NCBI GenBank assembly: GCA_963989245.1
Contig: OZ022345.1
Span: 52,529,123 to 52,593,122, forward strand
Reading direction: 5' to 3'
DNA: 64,000 nt
Source of the DNA: Nansenia antarctica
Taxonomy: Eukaryota > Chordata > Actinopteri > Argentiniformes > Microstomatidae
Below, one piece after another: positions 24,361 through 38,011 of the stretch. Positions within the stretch are counted from its first letter, which is position 1, and every line of letters begins with the position of its first letter. Below the pieces are notes generated by a model. It had not been told where the DNA came from. It saw nothing but the letters and a program-made list of their open reading frames with translations, and did not search any database. The translations under genes and the position numbers were made by a program.

Positions 24361-27300
24361 TGTTTTAGACTTGCACCATGTGAAGGGAAGGGAAGGGAAG
24401 TCATTGCTTCTGCTATCCAAGCAGATAGGATCTTCACACGAAAACCAGGTATTCTTGACTCAGTTCTTAAACATAATTGTAACTTCATTAGGGGAATAGT
24501 AAGAAGAATGGAGAGATATACATCCAGCGTGTTATAATGCACCATGAGACAAACAAAAGATGCTCTCTCTTCAGATGAAGCAATGATTCCCTATTGGTCG
24601 AGAGCGACTGGGAGGGGAAGGGCGATGTGTCACTTCCTCAAAGCTTGTCATGTAGCCCCGCCCCCTCCTCAGGCCCTGAGCTCCCTGGTTGGGTGTTTTA
24701 CCTGGGTGAGTAAGCGCGGCGGAGAACCCTGAGGGAGGGGGCGGCGGGGATGGAGTGAGGCGGAGGAGGAGGAGGGGGAGGGGGGTGCTTTGACAGCCCA
24801 TCGACACTCCAACCCCATAACCGACTGTGGTCACAGCACGGCCAGGAGGAAAGGACGGACGGACGGACAGAAAGAGGGAGAGAACGGGGCAAAGTGGGGA
24901 CAACACCACATGGGACCACACACAGAGAAGGAACAAAGAGAGAAAGAAGAAGAGAGGTGTGCAGAAGAGGGAGAAAAGAGAAAAGAGAAACTATAGTCGG
25001 AGCGTTGAGGTTAGAGGCGTGTGCTAATAAGAGAAGGGTATTAGAATGCTCCAGAAACCCATGTACACAAAGATGGATCGCCGAGGGGCAATGAATACGG
25101 TTTAGAGTCCAACTTCAAAATCCAATGAACTTTTAAATACCAATTATAATTTCCCCAGTCATGTTTTTTTGAATAAGAGAAAAGCTGAAATGGATTCATA
25201 GACAATGAATGTAAAAAGGACCACGTTGAACACTGAACTAGATCCTCTTTGTGTTTCTGGGTTTCTGCTTGGAGATAGAGGGTTTAACACACCACGACTC
25301 AGCAGGAGTTCACATCACACAACCGCTACCCCAGTACTGTATTCATCAGTTAGAGTTTAAGGTTTGGCCATGCTACAGCAAGAGGCACACTGGTGCTGGA
25401 GATGCAGGAGGGGTGAGGTTACCTAGGCGACAGCCCTCCATGGGAGCAGTTGGTCGGTGAGGTCAGGGGACTGGTCCGGCTGGGGGGGTGGCGGGGTGGT
25501 GTCCGACCAATGGTATTGCTTGGAGAACCCTGTGAAATAGAACCAGATACATCACAGTTCGTGAATCATTCGAACTAGAAGAACATACTTTAACTACCCG
25601 ACAATATCAACAATCATCCTCTCCTAACAAGTGTGGCAAAATGGCATGAAACCATTGGGTTACTGACATAGCTGAGAAGGTTTTGCCACCAATCAATAGG
25701 TTCCAAAGGAACATCATTTACCACACTGCTGATGTTGCTGGAGTTCTTCAGATGGTTGTGTAGCAGCTTGGTGGCTCCGTCCTGGAATGTCTTGGGTAGG
25801 GCCCCCAGCAGCATGGTGAACTCAGGGGTGTTGAGCTCAAACAGAGAGATCAGGACTACCTGAGCAGCCTGGAGGGCAAAGAGCAGGACAGGGGTGTATA
25901 ACGTGTTAAATATAACCCGATGTGATGGCCAGGGTACATTTGGGGATGTCACCACTACACCGATGTTCATGTGTTCAATGCTGATTTACAACAGGACAGG
26001 ATGGAGAGAAACAGTCAGAAAAACTACATCTAGCTGGTCAGACTGTCAGTTACAAGAACAGGCATTTTCTTAACAAGCTACAATGTTAACCAGCACACGT
26101 CATTACACACAACTAAAATGTCAACAACATGCTAATGGATAAGAGGTTGTTAAAGTGGATCAAAACAGACAAAAATGGGTTAGGCACAGAGAGAAAGAAA
26201 AACAGCATTCAGGTTTTCAAATCAGAAAGAACTTCGGTTGATAACTCAATTCACACAAAGCAACAATCCATTCACGCCTAACAACATAAACACTGTTTTA
26301 TATTCTGTGGCCTATAACAGCTGCAATATTTCAATCCATTTCTCCGCAATCAATCCGCAAGGCATAGCTACTGTAGGTTAGAGCGACAGGGCTATAGAGC
26401 ATAAAAGTGATGGAGAAAGGTCACACGTTGAGGGTTCACACTCTGGAGGTGGTTAGGTATCGGCGGACGGGCGGGCGGTGCGTGCTGGCGGGTGATTGGG
26501 GCGTGGATATGGCACTACCTGCTTACACCTCTCTTCCGTGTTGCCCTCCCCTGGCAACAAGGCTGCAGTACTGGACCTGCCTGAGAGCTCCTCACTCACC
26601 CAGTTATGAAGGGTCTGGGGCAGAATCATGGGAATTATAGTTTTTACAAATGAAAACAGCCGTAGGATGGAGATTTCAATGCTTGCCCCACCCCTCCCCT
26701 CCCCTCAAAGGCTGCGTTTACTTGCCGCTTTTGGGAAAACTTGGCAGCGCGAGGCATGCCCTAGATTAAAAGTAGGTGGAGGACTCAATTTGGACGCAGC
26801 AATGGAAAATCAAACAGAACCCAACAGAGAAGAGAACATATGACGCAATCAGCTGGGGAGATAATGGACTGTTGAGCCAAGGTCAATCCTGGAGCTTCAG
26901 AGGAATCCATGGTATCACAGTTTATAACTTCCACACAGATACACACCATATCCAGAGTATTTTAAATAAGAAACACAACAGTTGGATCTAGGGTGGACAC
27001 AAAATAACTAGCTTTTAAAACTACTTGAATTTCTTTGAAAAAAACATGAATCCAGTTCATATTTCACTTCATTTTACTTTCAGTATGTAACCCAGCCTGT
27101 ATAGTATTAGCTCCGCAGTACGCGCATTCCTCCTAGTGCATGTTATTGAAGTAGATTACATCATAGGGACTACAGCACCTAGATGACATATTATTGAGCA
27201 TAACATATAAGCGGGACATAGCTACATACCTTTCTGACATCTGAGCTTTTGGGCTCTGTGGTCCAAGTGATAATGCGAGATACAGCCAGCCGTGTTTCAC

Positions 27301-30300
27301 TGGAGTTGACAAAGTCTGTAGGGTCCATCTGCCGTGCCAGGGACTCAATGTACTTCAGGATGGCCACCTTCACCTACAGGAAAAAGTGTTTAGCTACATA
27401 GTTAGAGTCGGTTGTTGTACCATCTGATCAATGCCTTGATTTGAATTGAATAGATCCAGTAAGTAAGCCTTGAGAACCGACGACTCTCGAGCCTAATGGC
27501 CCTTAGGCAGCTGGAGCCTATCTCCTGTTTCCGTAGCGTGAGGCGGCTTAATGTACAAGTACAACCCCTGGACATGACGCTGGTATGTCCCAGGGTCTTA
27601 CCCCCAATCCAACCCTTAATGCTGAGTACCAAGCAGGGAGGCATCGGGTACTATTTTTATAGTCTTTGGTATGACATGGCCGGGGATCGAACTCATGACC
27701 TCCCAATCTCAGGGCAGACACTCTAACCACAAGGCCACTGAGCTGGTAGAGACCCAGAGCCACTGCCAAAAACAGAGAATAATCTCCAATATCCACACAA
27801 ATAATCTCCAATCCATAAAATGGAAATCTGCAGACTATTACCTTGAGATTGGGAGTCTGTGTCTGGTCAACGATGAACCTCATCAAGATGTTAAATTGCT
27901 GATCGAATGGGAAAGACTCCCTGAGAAGAAGACAGAATGAAACAGGACAATTAATGAATCATGAAGTGGTGGTCTACACCATAGACATATCATTAATAAT
28001 ATTCTATGGTCACTTGTTGACCTCACTCAGAGATGTTACTGGAGGAGTCAGAGAAGTTCAGACCTGGTGATGTCCAGAGCCTTCTGGACCTTGGCCTGTA
28101 CAGAGCCCAGCAGGTCAGCTCCCATCTTCTTCAGCAGCTGGGTGAGCAGCACAAACAGCCAGTCCTGCAGGTCCTCTCTGTGCACCAGGATGAAGTCCAC
28201 CAGCGTCTCCAGGAACATGCTGAACACCTGAGGCCACACATATACAGCTCTAACATCCATTACACCGTGTTACACATGCAATACTTACACCATGGCTTAT
28301 TATGGGGGAAAACCTTTCCTCCATATTCACAGTGTCATTTTCATCATCATTTCATGTAAAAAAAATGGAATTCAAATTCTGCTAATGTTTTGTCTCCTAG
28401 GCAAGCTGTATACAATTCTAAATTGAGGGAATGAAAAACACAAACTTACTCTCTGTTGTAAAAAATCCACACCAAAAGCAGACCATGCAACAAAAGACAC
28501 TCCATTAGTAACACAAACACAGTTCACACCATGTTCAAACAAATCATGAATGCAATGAAAACATGCAATTTTAATGACTCAATTCATGTTCAGTCTTTGG
28601 AAGTGTTCTATCAGACAATGCAGATAAGCCCTTCCTGCCTGATACCTTGCTGTGTGGATCTGCAAACATCCTGGTGAATATCTCACACAGTCTCTTCAGC
28701 TCCACTCGGCTGCAACAGACAAACACATTCATCGGCAGCCATTAGACGTCAGGGAGGTTTCATCAAGAGCACCTTGATTACAGAGAGAACATTCGCTGAC
28801 CTCTCAGGGGAACTCAGAGAGACTCATCTAGCTACAGCTTCTTCTGAGACTCATCTTCCAATGTACCATATGACAGTTTTACACCTGCTCATTAATCAGC
28901 TTTACTCCCTCAATTACGAGAGCTACGTAATGACCTTCATGACAGAAAATGACCTTCATGACACAGAATAAATGATAAAGAATATGCCTAGTATTTCAAA
29001 TCCTGCCAGCAGCCAGTACAACCACCACAAACACAGAACCTACGTTGGTCCAACACCCTCCAAAAAGTCCTGAAAGTCCAGCTGCCATCCCAGTATACAC
29101 ACCTGAGTATCCTTTGGCTCTTGAGAAGGTTCTGCAGTCCCAGCAGCCCCTCCTTTCTCTCAGACCAATTGGAGCTGGCGCAGTGGTTCAGGACCTCTGC
29201 CACGTCCTCCGTCTGTCTCAGGTAGTGAGGGATGCTTCCGTTCCGCGAGCCGTACGAACGTTCTGAGCAGGCGCTGGACGCATCACTGTTGGCGCCGTCA
29301 TCGTCAGAGTAGATCCCTGGAGACTCATACCTCCGCCTCATAGGCTTACGCTGTGGAGAGGAGAAGTGGAAACGTTGAATGGACAATTCAGGTGTAATGG
29401 GATGTAAGTGGGAGAGGGTAGAAGTCAAGAGGAAAAGGTTTGGGCTCTGAAACTCCATGGAGTAGGATTCGATGGGCTACCATGCAGAATTCCTATAAGG
29501 ATGCCATTTGCAATTAGGTAGCCATGCTGTTTGTTCCATTGATATGATAGATTCCTTCTCATTTGGTCTTGGATGCAACTACTAATTTCAACTTCATATG
29601 GACAAACCATGAGTTGTTAAACAGAATGATGCGAGAATAATGCAATGGACCATGTTTCGTAACATAGAAAAAATAATTGACACATTTATTATAGAAGAAG
29701 TTAAACAATGATGATGGGATGCAATTAGGACAAAAATGAAGAACGAGAAATGTTTTGGTAGAGTTGGAAACTGCAAGTCAATGATTTAAACCTGACAGAA
29801 ACATTCATTGATCAAAAATGATCTTTTTTGATTAGTGAAAATAATGAATTTACGAACAGTATGCAAATTGAACAACTACCTTATTCCTGGCGTCTCCTAA
29901 TAGCTGAATTGGTTAAAGATAACCAAGAAGGAAAGAGGAAAGAGTGATATTTTAAAGGGTGTCCAGAAATGTTTTTACAGTGCTTGTTGGGTAAGACATC
30001 TTCAAATCCATACAACAAAACGATTGTAGTTAAACATTCTACATACGTATGAGTCATTGTTCCTGAACATTTTCCCGATAGCCTCTGCTTTTACCACACA
30101 CAACTACTTATTAGCAATGGTTTTATGTAATTTATATTTGACTACACTCAGTGTTTTATTTTCTGACATAGAAAGCCCCCCCCCCCCACATCGCCCCACA
30201 GTGAGGATGCAGACATGTAATCCCTCATCCATTAACTGACATGTAATGAGGAACTAACCTGTGTATTGAGAACTGGCAGCTGTGGGATTCATTGGTGACT

Positions 30301-33300
30301 TACCAGAGCATCTGCGACAGCTGCCTCAACCTCAGTCCCAGTATTGAGGACCCTCATGGCATTGACAGAGGCAGAGATTCTGGCCTGGTGGATCAGTCCA
30401 TACCGGTCTGGGGAGGAGGAAAGGGAGAGAAGAGGGTGAGTAAGGGTCAGGGGAGAGAGCACACAGGGTTACAGGAACTTACCTCAAAGAAAAAGCCCAA
30501 TCAATGACTTCATGTTCCAGCCAAGATACAGGGCAAAATGACAATGGTGACGATTATGGGGAAATTATTATTGCTGTAATATGCCAGCAATTCTTAATGC
30601 AGTGAGATGAGTGCTTGAGCCATACTGAGCCCATATGCATTTATGATCATTACACAAACACATTGTAAGAAAGAGAAAAATAAGAGCAACGTAAAATCAC
30701 CAAAAGCTTGGAGTTTTACTGATGTGTGAAAAAAGAGCTCTAAAAGATGAAAAGGCCCCAACCACCAAAAGAAATCATCAGAGAACGATAAATTAAATCA
30801 TTTGAAACACCTGGTGAAGAACGAAGAAAAAAGATGCTGAGACTCTGAAAGACAATATTGTACAAATACAATACAATAGCCTACATCATAGAATGCACAA
30901 ATGATTCACCAACAGCGGCTAACCATACAGCTTAACTCATATGCAGATGGAAACAGGCTTTATGGCAGTGTGAGGCAACCAAATATCGTTCAAATAAAAT
31001 AAGGAAACAGAGTAGAAGCAGATGACCACGGCACTATGACAGTATGACACTATGACAGTATGACACTATGACAGACAGTATGACAGTATGACACTATGAT
31101 AGTATGACACTATGACAAGGTCATTCAATGGAAAACAGAATCTTCATCAGAAAACGCAAATCTATTGAAGCTACTGACAGAACCATCTGTCAAATTAAAC
31201 ACGGTTAGCAAATAAAGCAGAGGCTTAATAACAGAAAGCAACAACAGGAGCAGCACTGAGATGAAATGAAATATGACATCAAATAACCAAACCATACCAA
31301 TAGCAGCACATCTCACAGCCAAATGATACGCATATGACAACACATTACCTCCACAAAGCTTTTGCATGAAAACTTAATAGGCTAGGTGCACGATCTCCAC
31401 TACTTCCTGAAAGGCACCTTGCATGAACACATCCTGTCTCACTCTATTGGTTTAATTGATTAATCAGCTGTGCACTGTGTGTTCCAACAGTTTATCGCAC
31501 AGCTGATTAATCAATTAAACCAATAGATGAGACAGGATATGTTCATGCAAGGTGCCTTTCAGGAAGTAGTGGAGATCGTGCACCTAGCCTATTGAAGAAA
31601 TGAGTACAAAACTTCCCCCTTCACATGCTATTGTAAATGTAGCCCTACTTTCTGATATGGAGAATCTATCTATTGTTAATTCCCTATAATGCTATCGTCC
31701 TGTACTGTATTTTGCTAAAACACAGTGGATTGCATCATGAAGAATGGGAGATTTTGCTCTCTGTCGCCCCCGAGGGGGCTCCTCACAATACTGCACTGTG
31801 GATACATGCTGGCGTACTCGCTACGAGGGGGTTGCATGCAGTTCACCTGACTGGCCCGCGGGGTCGGACGTGGACAGAGCACTGGTAGAGCGGGAGTGAC
31901 GTCGGGAAGCTGCAGGGCACAGGAGTGACACCGGGGGATGGGGGGAGGGGGGTTAGTGAAAGGTGACAGGTGCTGTCCTTGGGAGCAGACTCAGTGGCTG
32001 CATTTCATCGACTATGACCAACCAACCAACCACATCTATACGAAGGATAGGGAGGTAATCCCACATGCATCCCCTATCACACATGCCACCATGTTTGTCT
32101 CCCATGACAAAGCAGTGACCACATATCACTTTGCTGTGATGCCACAGGATTACAGTCAACATTGAGAAGCGGAAGATGCATCAGTTATGGACACTGAATG
32201 TGATGACCCACACACTGTCGCTGCCTTTTTTCCTCTGCCATTTGGTTAAGATCTAATATAAGACGTCCCAAATTCTGTTCCGACTACATTCTTTAATTCA
32301 CACAGGCAAAAGGCACAAACATTAGTCTCGTTGATAGAAAGTACATTCAATCCAGAGATCACTTAGCATAAAAATGCTAACATTTGAACTATTTCATACA
32401 CAAAGAAAGAAAGAAAAAAAACGAAACTTATGGACAGTTGCATTACAAAAAGTAGAGCATTCCCAAAACGTGAGACGGACAGTGCAGAGTTTACAGTGGA
32501 ACCTAGACAGGGTTAAGAGCATGCAGAGAAGAGGAGAGGAAAGGAGGAGGGTTGATCCCCAGTGGCGGGAGGTACGGGGTGATCTCCTGGAGGTCCTGAG
32601 GTGTACAAGCAGGTTGGGGGGCTGGGCTCGCCTACAGGCCTCCTGTCTGTTCTGGTACTGGTACTCACCCAGAGGAGTGAAGCCCCGAGCGGGGCTGGTG
32701 TCGCGGCTGCTCTCACGACTGGTGTCGCGGCTGCACCCCTGACTCATGCTGGGGCGGGGGATACGGCTCCGGGCTAGCGTGCGGTAGGGAAGAGCAGCAG
32801 GAAGAACAGCTTTACCACACAGCCTGGCTGTCAGGTCAGAACACAGGTTAGGTGTTAGTGAGGCCTGGGCTGGGTGAGAGGAGGGCAGAGTAGAGGTGAG
32901 GATCAGGTCTGGACTCGGGGGGTCAGGGGATAGAGGCTGGTGGTAGTCCAGTGTAGGTGAGATTATTAGACATTCAAAGCAGTCAGTGTTTACATGGCTG
33001 TGTTATTTCATGAGAAGGATTAGATTGCCTGTGAAGAGATTACCAGTTCGACCATTTGTAATAACAGACATACAGTATATACAGTATATACACACACAAA
33101 TGAACAAAAGTAGATTATTTAAGAAACTAAAAGAGGGTAAAAAGTCAACCCACCAAAATAAATTAAACACTAAATCATGGTTACCGTCTTATTAGTGATC
33201 ACGCGTTAAAACAAAAATATAAACAAAACATTGTCTGAAAACAAAATAAAACGTAAACTCAAAGACATTTTTTAATACAAGACTTTGAATCAAAATCGGT

Positions 33301-34883
33301 TTCATTGTCACGAACAATGAACAAACTGCGCAATATCAAACTGTCACAATTAAGTGAATTCTGATTTCATGTTGAATTTCTTCCATGGACAGGTATAAAA
33401 AGGCAGCCCTCCAAAACAGAAAGATGATGCCATCTTTCATCACAGACTGACAAGACAGACAGACCGACAGACCGACAGACAGACAGACAGACAGACAGAC
33501 AGGGTGACCTCAGCATAGAGTCAGACAGACACTGATAAGAAGCCAAGATGGAAGGAGCTGGTTGGTCAGCCCTGACAACGATGAACTAGGCGGGCCAATC
33601 AATCACAGTCATACGACTGAGGGGAGGGGGTAGTGACTCAGACGGACACAAAGCTCATCCATGGACTCATCTTTTCCCTGAAAGTGGAAGCACCCCGTTG
33701 ATGTGTTCAGCCTGGACGACGTGATGCTAACAGACGGGAAATCCCTCCACGAACATGGAGGTTTACATGGGAGGATGCTACTTACCCTGAGGGATTCTAC
33801 AAATAAAGGACGGACTATGGTCATTCTTCATCCTTTACAGAGGCCCTGTCTATTAACAAGACCTTCATCTAGGATTCTAGTGTGACCCATTCCAGACTTA
33901 TATGGTACCACATCAATGACAATGACGCACGCCACTGGTCCTTGCTTACAAGTCTTTAGTAAGTTTGTGTTATATTTCAAACCCGGAACACCAAGGTAAT
34001 GTGCCAGTGTGTTTGTGTTTGAATGTAGTATGAGATTATCTGTACGGCACTTGATGAAGATAGTGAGTGAGCCGTCACTGTGTTGCGCAGATATCAATGT
34101 GTTTTTGACACATGCAAGTGTGAGGTATGTTATTCATCAGCATGTGCGCTGTATGTTGTAAGCATGTGTGTGTATGGGTGATATTGTGTGTATTGTACAG
34201 TGTGTATCTGACATGTGTGTGCAGTCTGGGTCCAGTTCTGGCCCACACCTATGGCCTTACCTACACCCAGCCTGCTGGGACTGGTCTCGCGGCTGCAGCC
34301 TTGGCTCCGGGGGACCCTCATCCTCTTGTCCACGGGGGTGGTGGTGGCCGAGAGCGTGGTTCTGTGGACCCTGCCGTAGCTGTGACCCAGCAGCTTCCCC
34401 GGGGAGTTGGAGCGGCTGCCGGCTGTAGGAGGGACACACAAGGCCCGCGGTCAGAGGACTCCGACAGGACAGGGACAGACAGGACCCACTGCGCCCCCTT
34501 ATAGACGGGTCACAGCAACGCAACGCTCCTTGGCATGCAGGGAGGTTTCTGTCACGACTCAAAGCTGAATTCCATATTCCTCTTTTTTAGGGAACATTGC
34601 ACTGGCTTTATATTTGATTCACTATGTTGCTTCAATAGCAGTGGTTTTATATAGTATAGTTAAGTCTGAATACAGTATATAGGGTGCCACTGTCATGGTA
34701 AGTGCCTTAGTGATGGCATTCTCCATCCTATTGTACCAGAGGTGCTGCAGATTCACAAGGTTATCACAGACATGGGATTTCAGCTTTGATGGGATAGGGA
34801 CAAACAGATAGATACAGACAGACAAACAGACAAGGTGGGTTTCATCCAGGTTCTAACTGGGCTGTGGGAGAACATACCAGAGC

Positions 34884-34925
<42 letters not shown>

Positions 34926-35707
34926 TTGGCATCAACAACAAAGACGTATGAAGTTCAGACAACCTATATAGACAACAACTGACACTGACACTATACATGT
35001 AACAACTGACACAAAAACAGCACGATAAGGCAATGTTGAGGTGGAATCCAAACTGTTTTCCGGACTGTGAAAAATATAATGACAATAATAATACAGGCAC
35101 TTGTAGTTGGGGATTGGAGCATGCTGGTATGAAATGAGGCTTGAAACTAAAAAGATGACTTGACATGCGGACTGCAGAGGTCTGCAGAGTTCTGCAGAGG
35201 AAGGGGTGGGACGAGGGACTGAGGAGGCTTGGCTCTGATTGGATGAAGTCGGGGCCTTACCACCGGCAGTGGGGTTAGCTGATCTGGATCCTGGGTTATG
35301 GAAGCGAGCCGCGGGGACAGGTGAAAATAAACCGGTCAATGTGACAGAAGTGTTTACCCAGCATGCACCAGGCCAGATGTTAACTGTCTGTGCATGTTAC
35401 TCGTGCATAACCATTGACGCCTCTCTCCTCGACACAGATAGAGGAAATAAAACACTCCACACACACACCCACCCACACCCACACCCACACCCACACACAC
35501 CCACACACACACACACACCCACACCCTGTAAGAGGGTGCACTAAAAGTGACTCCAGTTGCTTCAGGACATTGTGTTATGTGTTATGAAAGACATCACGCA
35601 GACGAGATCAATTCGGGAGCACCTAGTATGACCTCACAACAAGCAGGCCATACTGAGGGTGTGAATGAGAGTGAAAAAGTGGGAATGACAGGATCCTCTG
35701 TGCTCAG

Positions 35708-35750
<43 letters not shown>

Positions 35751-37964
35751 GGGGTGTCTGTCTGAGTACTTACGCTGGGACTGGGAAACCACTTTTGCTC
35801 GGCTGCGCCCCCTGCTGTCTGTGACCGTGACCGGGCTGGCCCCCACGTTGCTCCCAGAGCTCTGCCTCCTGGTACGCACACGGCCTGGACGTCACAACAC
35901 ACGGAGAGAGACGGACCCACAGAGAGAGTGAGATGAGGCCACTGCACAGTACACCCAGCTGTGTGTCACTGTTCACCACAACACCAGACACTGAAGAACA
36001 TGTCATATTTAAAGACAGTGGATAACCTTGACGGTGAGCGGAGAGAATCTCCTGAAAAACACAGGGAGAGACAGACACACTGAACATCGCCGCATTCTCA
36101 CAAACATCAATCATTCAGGGGCTCCGTCTAACATGCAGTGGGATCTGAAAATGTTTGCCTGACTGACACAACATCATGAACTAACACGACTAGCCGATCG
36201 GAGTATGCCTCCAAGTGCGTCTTACACATTCATTAACATTTGATTGAATTGCCACTCTCATACTTGATGAGATGCGACCAAGTCATGTTCCTGAAATGCC
36301 AGCTAAGACTGAGACTGGTAAAAAAAAAAAGGAATTGGGGCCATTTTGATGTTGTCCGCTGCTCATGTTGGAGTGTAATCCCCCAAAAAGCTCATCTTTT
36401 TCATCAGAAGTCTCTAATTTGAGACTGCGGCGTCCAGGCTTGTGTCCAGCACGGTGGTCAATAATGGGTCTTACCACAGTCTGTCTTCAAAAGCTATGTG
36501 ATACAACATGGGCACGTACAATCCTGTGACCTTCATTCCATTGGAGGATGATTGACCGGCCAGCGCCAGTGGAAGAATGTAACGCTGTATGTACATACAC
36601 TTCACAATAGAATATGAAATAGCCCTTAGAAAACAAAGTCTATAACGTGTTTCACTCTGAAATCAAGATAATGATAACAGGAGATAACAGTACCGAGGGA
36701 GTGATGTACACATGGGGAATAAGATGTACATAGATCACCATGAGGAGGAGCAGTAAAGTGACCTCTGACCCCTCATTCAGACCACTCACCAACAACTGAG
36801 GCAAGTCTCACTCTATGGAACAGTCACCTTCACACACAGAGTCCTCCTGTTCTGTGGTAACAAAATAGGCATCTAATCACTGTCGTAATCAACCAATATA
36901 ACGGCGTGCTGATAAAGAGCCGTCAGGTAGTTGCAATGCCCAATAGGTTAAACATAATGTGACAGCGGCTGGTGAAAGGGGGGAACAAGTCGGCAACCAA
37001 GCAAAATGTTCAGAAAACCGGACATACATTTCAACGTTGTCCAAAATCCACGACACACACTGGGCTAGTTAAGACAATATATTGCAATGCAATGTATTCG
37101 GTGAGTAATCCCCACTGCTACCTAGTTAACTATAACGCTACTTTACATTGTTAGCAGGCTCACAAAACAAGCGTTATTAGTTAGTGTTAGTTGACTAGCG
37201 AGTGTGTCGTTGATTTTCAACAACGCTGAAAGGTATTTACGCTGATATTTTTCTAAATAAATGTCTGAACATTAAATCGGCTGCCGGCTTGTTACCCATT
37301 TCACCAGCAAATGTCACCTATTCAGAAAGACAGGGTTTACTACAGACATAAAGAGACGCAGACATCCAGAAGGGGGATGGTGACTGAGATGGAAATCTCT
37401 ACAGGTAGTCCCAAGTCGTAGACAGTGGGTCCACTCTGATTCCCATGCTCTCTAAGTGCCCTAACTCTAACTTGAGATCCGCGCCCATAAGTCAAACGGC
37501 TTGAGCTAATCTCTAACTGATCTCAATGCTTGATTTGTGTGAAGGAAAGAGTTAGGCACACAGATCTCAAGTTATGATTCGGGCCTAAATGATGAACACC
37601 ATAAGGTCATTGATAACCCTTTCTTGCAAAAGAAAAGCAATTATTTGAAACGAATATGACATTATAGACCTGATCTTGAGGTGCATCAAATGATGGTTTG
37701 AGTTACAGGGGACACTAGTTGTTAGGGAGAAGGTACAGAAGACCATGCAGACAGTCCATGCAGTTCTACAGATGACCACCGGGTACGTTGGAGTGTAAAC
37801 GTAAAAGGGGGGGCAAGGACAGACAAGAGTCAGGAGGGGAGGGAGAGGGCGGGAGGGGGGGCAGCCGTTAAGAGCCCCCGACAGACGCAGAACACACAGA
37901 CACACACGCACACACACACACGCGCGCTCACACACGCGCTCACACACGCGCACGCACGCACATA

Positions 37965-38011
<47 letters not shown>

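Noticed and set aside
32374..32747. Plus and minus open frames around 32.4-32.7 kb
   Set aside because: Only 32669-32773 (minus) is a clasp1 exon. The rest is read-through into intron.
36026..36052. Possible small clasp1 exon (GAGATTCTCTCCGCTCACCG region, minus strand)
   Set aside because: It has a good acceptor but a poor donor (GTTATC), and its 25 bases would break the reading frame.
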